Assembly (NCBI GenBank): GCA_050246735.1
Contig: JBFWVM010000002.1
Location: forward strand, 361,994 to 425,993
From: Taklimakanibacter sp050246735
GTDB lineage: Bacteria > Pseudomonadota > Alphaproteobacteria > Rhizobiales > Aestuariivirgaceae
Direction of reading: 5' to 3'
DNA length: 64,000 nucleotides
The notes under the pieces were generated by a model that was given only the letters and a program-made list of their open reading frames with translations, was not told where the DNA came from and did not search any database. The position numbers were made by a program, and so were the translations under genes. Numbering within the stretch: position 1 is the first letter of the stretch; each line of letters starts with the position of its first letter. Of the stretch, positions 60,736-64,000 are shown one piece after another.

Positions 60736-62265
60736 ATGAAGCGGATAGAAAATCTGCGTGCAGAGCATCTGCGGGCTCTTGCACGCGAGGCGCTTGAGGC
60801 GTTCCTTCTTGAACGCGCCGAGACGGACGAGGATTTCGCCCTCTGGCTCGATGCCAGGCTTGCTGCCGCCCTTCCGAACGAGGCCGGCGTGCCGCTCGAT
60901 CCGGAACCGTTTCGCCGTCGCGCCGAGGCGCTTTTGTCTACAGCGGGTTCCGGGCGCGGCCGACGGCGCTGGGATGATCGGGGCGCTGATATCGAGGAAG
61001 CGGCGCTCGAAGAGCTGATTGGCGCGGCGGAACCCTTTCTTGCCGCGGGACGGGGCGCCGATGCGCTGGCGATCCTGATGCCGGTGGCTGGGGCGCTGGC
61101 CGAACATTGGCCTGAATGCGCCGACCGCGATGAAACCCTGCATGAATTCTTTCCGCAGCTCGACAGAATGATTGCTCAGGCCGTTCTCATGAACGGGGTC
61201 TCCCGGGAGACACGCGACGAGCTTGCTGACGAGCTGGGTGATTGGCAGGACGAGGTTGCTGAATATGGCGCTGACGATGTTTTCGCTGTCGCCATAGCGG
61301 CCTGCATGCGGGGCTGGGAGGAGCCGGGCCTCGAGGATGTGCTCGCCGGGCGGGCGCAGGGCTGGCCGCCTGGGGGGAGAAGCGATTTGCTCGAAGGCGA
61401 TCTGACGCGGGCCAGGCTTGCGGCGCTCGAAGGAATGGGGCGGACCGAGGCGTATCTAAACCTTTCCCGCGCCGCCGGGTTTCACTGCGAACACACGGTG
61501 AAGCTGGCGCAGTCGGGGCGAGCCGATGAAGCAGTCGTGATCGCCCGTGCGTGGCTGTCCGCGCCCAGCGACATTTTGCGCCTGGCTGAGGCCGTCGCCG
61601 CTGCGGGCCAAATGGGCGCAGCGCTTGTTCTCGCCGCCTGGGGCGTGTCGTTGCCGGAGCATGACGATACGGGAGACGATTGGCGCCGTGGAGTGGGCAA
61701 GACATCGCTGGCTCGCTGGCTGCGTGAGAAGGCGCATGAGGTGGGCAGGCGGGATATGATGACCATGGCGGCGCGGGCTGCCTTTGAGAAAAGCCTCGCG
61801 CGGGAAGATTTCCGTGCGGCCGAGAAGCTGGTCGACCCGAAGGATTGGCCTGAATTGCGCAAAACGCTGCTCGCGGTGCTCATGGCGGCGCCGCATGCGT
61901 CCGAGCGGATCGAAATCCTGCTCGAGGAGGATATGATCGACGAGGCCGTCGCCTGCGTCGATCCGCATGAAGCGCGCTTCAGTCCTTATGACAATACGCT
62001 GGAGCGCCTTGCAGAACAGGCTTACGCCGATCATCCCGACTGGGCGATCGCGCTCGCCTTCCGCATGGCCGATCCCGTCATGAACGAAGCGCGATCCGGA
62101 CACTACGAGATTGCCGCCGGGTGGCTCGCCATCGCCGCGCGCGCCCATGCGGTCGGCGGACGATCCGACGAATGGCGCGCGCATCTCGAGGACCTCATCG
62201 AACGCCACCGCCGCAAACACAAGTTGCGCCCGCTGCTCGAAGCATTGCGATATGCAGCTTATTGA
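60736..62265 (+). CDS. Helical-repeat (SWIM-associated/DUF6880-like) protein
   Basis: ATG 60736 is chosen because GTGAGG precedes it; the upstream part of the frame overlaps the ATPase gene. The 509-residue product is acidic and almost all helical, with TPR-like pairs (GRADEAVVIARAWLSAPSDILRLAEAVAAAGQ, ILLEEDMIDEAVACVDPHEA, HYEIAAGWLAIAARAHAVGGRSDEWRAHLEDLIERHRRKHKLRPLLEAL). Similar tails occur in SWIM-zinc-finger proteins and DUF6880 proteins; no zinc finger is present here. It is co-oriented with the ATPase and is probably part of the same unit. Function unknown. Confidence 0.72.
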   Translation: MKRIENLRAEHLRALAREALEAFLLERAETDEDFALWLDARLAAALPNEAGVPLDPEPFRRRAEALLSTAGSGRGRRRWDDRGADIEEAALEELIGAAEPFLAAGRGADALAILMPVAGALAEHWPECADRDETLHEFFPQLDRMIAQAVLMNGVSRETRDELADELGDWQDEVAEYGADDVFAVAIAACMRGWEEPGLEDVLAGRAQGWPPGGRSDLLEGDLTRARLAALEGMGRTEAYLNLSRAAGFHCEHTVKLAQSGRADEAVVIARAWLSAPSDILRLAEAVAAAGQMGAALVLAAWGVSLPEHDDTGDDWRRGVGKTSLARWLREKAHEVGRRDMMTMAARAAFEKSLAREDFRAAEKLVDPKDWPELRKTLLAVLMAAPHASERIEILLEEDMIDEAVACVDPHEARFSPYDNTLERLAEQAYADHPDWAIALAFRMADPVMNEARSGHYEIAAGWLAIAARAHAVGGRSDEWRAHLEDLIERHRRKHKLRPLLEALRYAAY

Positions 62266-62337
62266 GGGCTCGTATTTGTCTAATCGTCGGAGCACGGATC
62301 TGGCCTTGCTTGGGTCTTAGATCAAACTTCTCTCTGC

Positions 62338-62480
62338 TCACTCAGCCTTCCGCACTCCGGAGGCCAGCAACAATCTCATCGCCTCGGCCCTGGAGCATTG
62401 CCGCCGTATCGCCGCCATCGGAATGTAAGGATTGTTCGAGCCGATCGCGGGGGTCGTATGTCCCATCGTGTCGTTGAGCG
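62338..62480 (-). pseudogene. C-terminal remnant of unknown gene
   Basis: A minus-strand frame reads NDTMGHTTPAIGSNNPYIPM, then AAIRRQCSRAEAMRLLLASG, ending KAE and a stop at 62338-62340. It has no start and lies directly after the pseudogene at 62481. The MGHTTPAI-Y arrangement is faintly like the end of a tyrosine recombinase, but the spacing is not standard. Confidence 0.3.
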
Positions 62481-62838
62481 CTCAGATCACGGCCTCCTCG
62501 AGGAACGGCTCGTTACGAGGAATCCGCTCGTAGCAGAATGGTGACAGATCAAGCGTCTGGAAGGCACCGTGAACGATCAACTCAGAGACTGCACGGCCGA
62601 CGGCCGAACTGACTGATCTTTACGTTGATCGGATTGGAATATTGCTGACGAATTGCGCTGGTGGAACGCGCCGTGGAGGAGAATTCTGACTGCTGTCGCG
62701 CTCGACCACGAGGATCGAGGTGGCCCTTCCCAGCGCCTGGCTGAGCCAGTAGGCGGTGGAGGAGCCAATCACCGCTCCGCCGACAATGACGATGTCATAG
62801 CTGGTGCACCGGGGGCTCCTATAGAGGGGAATGGCCAT
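62481..62838 (-). pseudogene. FAD-dependent oxidoreductase with internal deletion
   Basis: From ATG 62838 the frame reads SYDIVIVGGAVIGSSTAYWL and ILVVERDSS, the FAD-binding start of a DadA-type oxidase, and stops after 72 residues at 62620. Immediately after, in another frame, AVGRAVSELIVHGAFQTLDL and SPFCYERIPRNEPFLEEAVI match the C-terminal end of the same family and stop at 62481-62483. About 300 internal residues are missing. The gene lies 21 bp after the agmatinase gene on the same strand, so an amine or guanidine catabolic operon has decayed here. Confidence 0.7.
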
Positions 62839-62859
62839 CGAAGAATACCGTACTGGCGG

Positions 62860-63815
62860 TCAGGCATGTTCGGCCCGGCTGTCGGCGATGACGCACAGCA
62901 TCTCGAACAGCAGATTGGCGGCATTGAGTGCCGTCTGCCCGGTCGGGTCGAAGACCGGCGCCACTTCGCAGATATCGGCGCCGACGAGATGCTTGCCTTG
63001 CAGGCTTCTGATCATCACTTGCGCGTCGCGCACCGAGAAGCCGCCGACCTCCGGCACGCCGGTGCCCATCGCGTAAACGGCATCGAGCCCGTCGATGTCG
63101 AAGGTGATGTAGGTCGGCCCCTTGCCGGTGACGCGGTCGATCTCGCGGATCACCTGCTCGCGGCCGATCTTCTCATATTCATCCATGGTGATGAGGCGGA
63201 AGCCGGCATCGGCACCCCATTGCACGTCATTCTCGCTGAAGCGGCTGCCGCGCAGGCCGATCTGGATCATACGTTTGGGATCGATGAGGCCTTCATCGAC
63301 GGCGCGCCTGAAAGTAGTGGCGTGATTGATCTTGGTGCCGAGCAACTCATCGAGCGTATCGGCATGCGAATCGAAATGGACGACGCCGACCGGCTTGCTG
63401 CGTGCGATAACGCGCAGGATCGGCAAGGGCACCGTGTGATCACCGCCAATTGCGATCGGAATGGCGCCGACCTCGTGGATGTCGCGGAAGAACGCCTCAA
63501 TGAGGGCGATACTGGCAGTGGGATCGAGCGCATTCACAGTGGCGTCACCGACATCGGCGACATTGCACAGGCGGAAGGGCGCGATACCGCTCGTCGGATG
63601 GATCTGGCGGATGATGCGCGAGGCTTCGCGCACCGCGGCGGGGCCATGACGCGCGCCCGAGCGGAAATTGACGCCCATGTCGAAGGGAACGCCGGCAATG
63701 GCAATGTCGATTTCAGGGCTGATGGGAAGCCGGCGCGTGCGCAGGAAGGTGGCGACATCGGCAAAGCGGGAGTCTTGGAGGCATCGAAGGGCTGGAAACG
63801 CGGGTCGTTTTTCAT
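62860..63815 (-). CDS. Agmatinase/guanidinobutyrase-type ureohydrolase, N-terminal frameshift
   Basis: The main frame (from 63678) carries the binuclear Mn motifs GGDHTVPLP, HFDSHADTLD and TFDIDGLDAVYAMGTGVPEVGG. The family start MKNDPRFQPFDASK lies in a different frame from ATG 63815. Near 63774-63777 the sequence then continues in the main frame as DSRFADVATFLRTRRLPISP up to MGVNF. One missing base explains this. An intact enzyme would cleave agmatine or a similar guanidine to urea plus amine. As read, the first 46 residues are lost, or translation starts at 63678. Confidence 0.8.
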
Positions 63816-64000
63816 GGCGGGCTTTCCGTTATTCCAATTATTGAAATCGCTAGATTAGATTAGCCGACCTGCATTTACTTGCCTTTTCTAATTGAGAGGG
63901 AAGTGCAGGAAGGCTAGAACTTTTGCATGTCAGGAAGAATTGCAAGGGAAGCGAAAATTCCGGCTTCCGCCCATAGGTTTAGTGTCGCCCCCATGATGGA
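63816..64000. other. AT-rich upstream region of the agmatinase gene
   Basis: About 185 bp at the window end, clearly lower in GC than the coding sequence around it. It should contain the promoter of the leftward agmatinase gene. No operator was fixed and no gene is visible. Confidence 0.4.

Overview
This 64 kb window is GC-rich (low-to-mid 60s percent by eye), densely coded chromosomal DNA that looks like an alphaproteobacterium of the Rhizobiales/Hyphomicrobiales type. The basis is the gene families (FixL-like and FixK/FnrN-type oxygen regulators, a host-attachment-family protein, many LLM oxidoreductases and branched-chain-type ABC transporters) and the repeated FNR/FixK boxes. No rRNA, tRNA, CRISPR array or intact insertion sequence was recognised.

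Region 1 (1-20.5 kb) is an oxygen-limitation and dormancy-like block. It encodes the arginine deiminase pathway (arcA partial, arcB, arcC), Hsp20, a CBS-BON protein, two universal stress proteins, a two-domain kinase, a Pat-like acyl-CoA synthetase/acetyltransferase, a P1B-type metal ATPase, a FixK-like regulator, an OmpR-type response regulator, a FixL-like PAS hybrid kinase, an alcohol dehydrogenase, a host-attachment-family protein, an Fe-S FnrN-type regulator, a hemerythrin and an unlisted 32-residue membrane protein. Nine TTGAN-N4-NTCAA-type boxes punctuate it. Most are spaced as expected for FNR/FixK activation of the flanking genes, so the block reads as one microaerobic regulon carrying its own sensors.

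Region 2 (20.5-33.2 kb) is a catabolic island. A dgdR/dgdA pair (2,2-dialkylglycine decarboxylase) heads a tight operon with a split B12-dependent acyl-CoA mutase carrying the 2-hydroxyisobutyryl-CoA mutase signature, its MeaB-type G-protein, an enoyl-CoA hydratase and an acyl-CoA ligase. Next to it lie a RidA protein, a 594-residue fusion of a glutamate-mutase-like domain with a B12-binding domain, and an OYE/N-demethylase-type flavoprotein. This is the best candidate for an undescribed pathway.

Region 3 (33-41 kb) is a branched-chain/amide-type ABC importer operon with an SDR and an LLM oxidoreductase. Region 4 (41-49.6 kb) is a GntR-controlled operon (AA_synth-family protein, hydrolase/flavin-reductase fusion, LLM monooxygenase, aldehyde dehydrogenase) followed by an acyl-CoA dehydrogenase/SDR pair. 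Region 5 (50-56.4 kb) holds an AraC regulator, a 989-residue autotransporter and a CPA2 cation/proton antiporter.

Region 6 (56.4-64 kb) looks like an accessory island: a TOTE-type primase-helicase, four 22-bp direct repeats, an AAA/DUF4143 ATPase, a helical-repeat protein, a deleted FAD-oxidoreductase pseudogene and a frameshifted agmatinase. Three loci (20.5-20.8, 33.16 and 63.77 kb) each look as if one base were missing. These are either young pseudogenes or sequencing errors.
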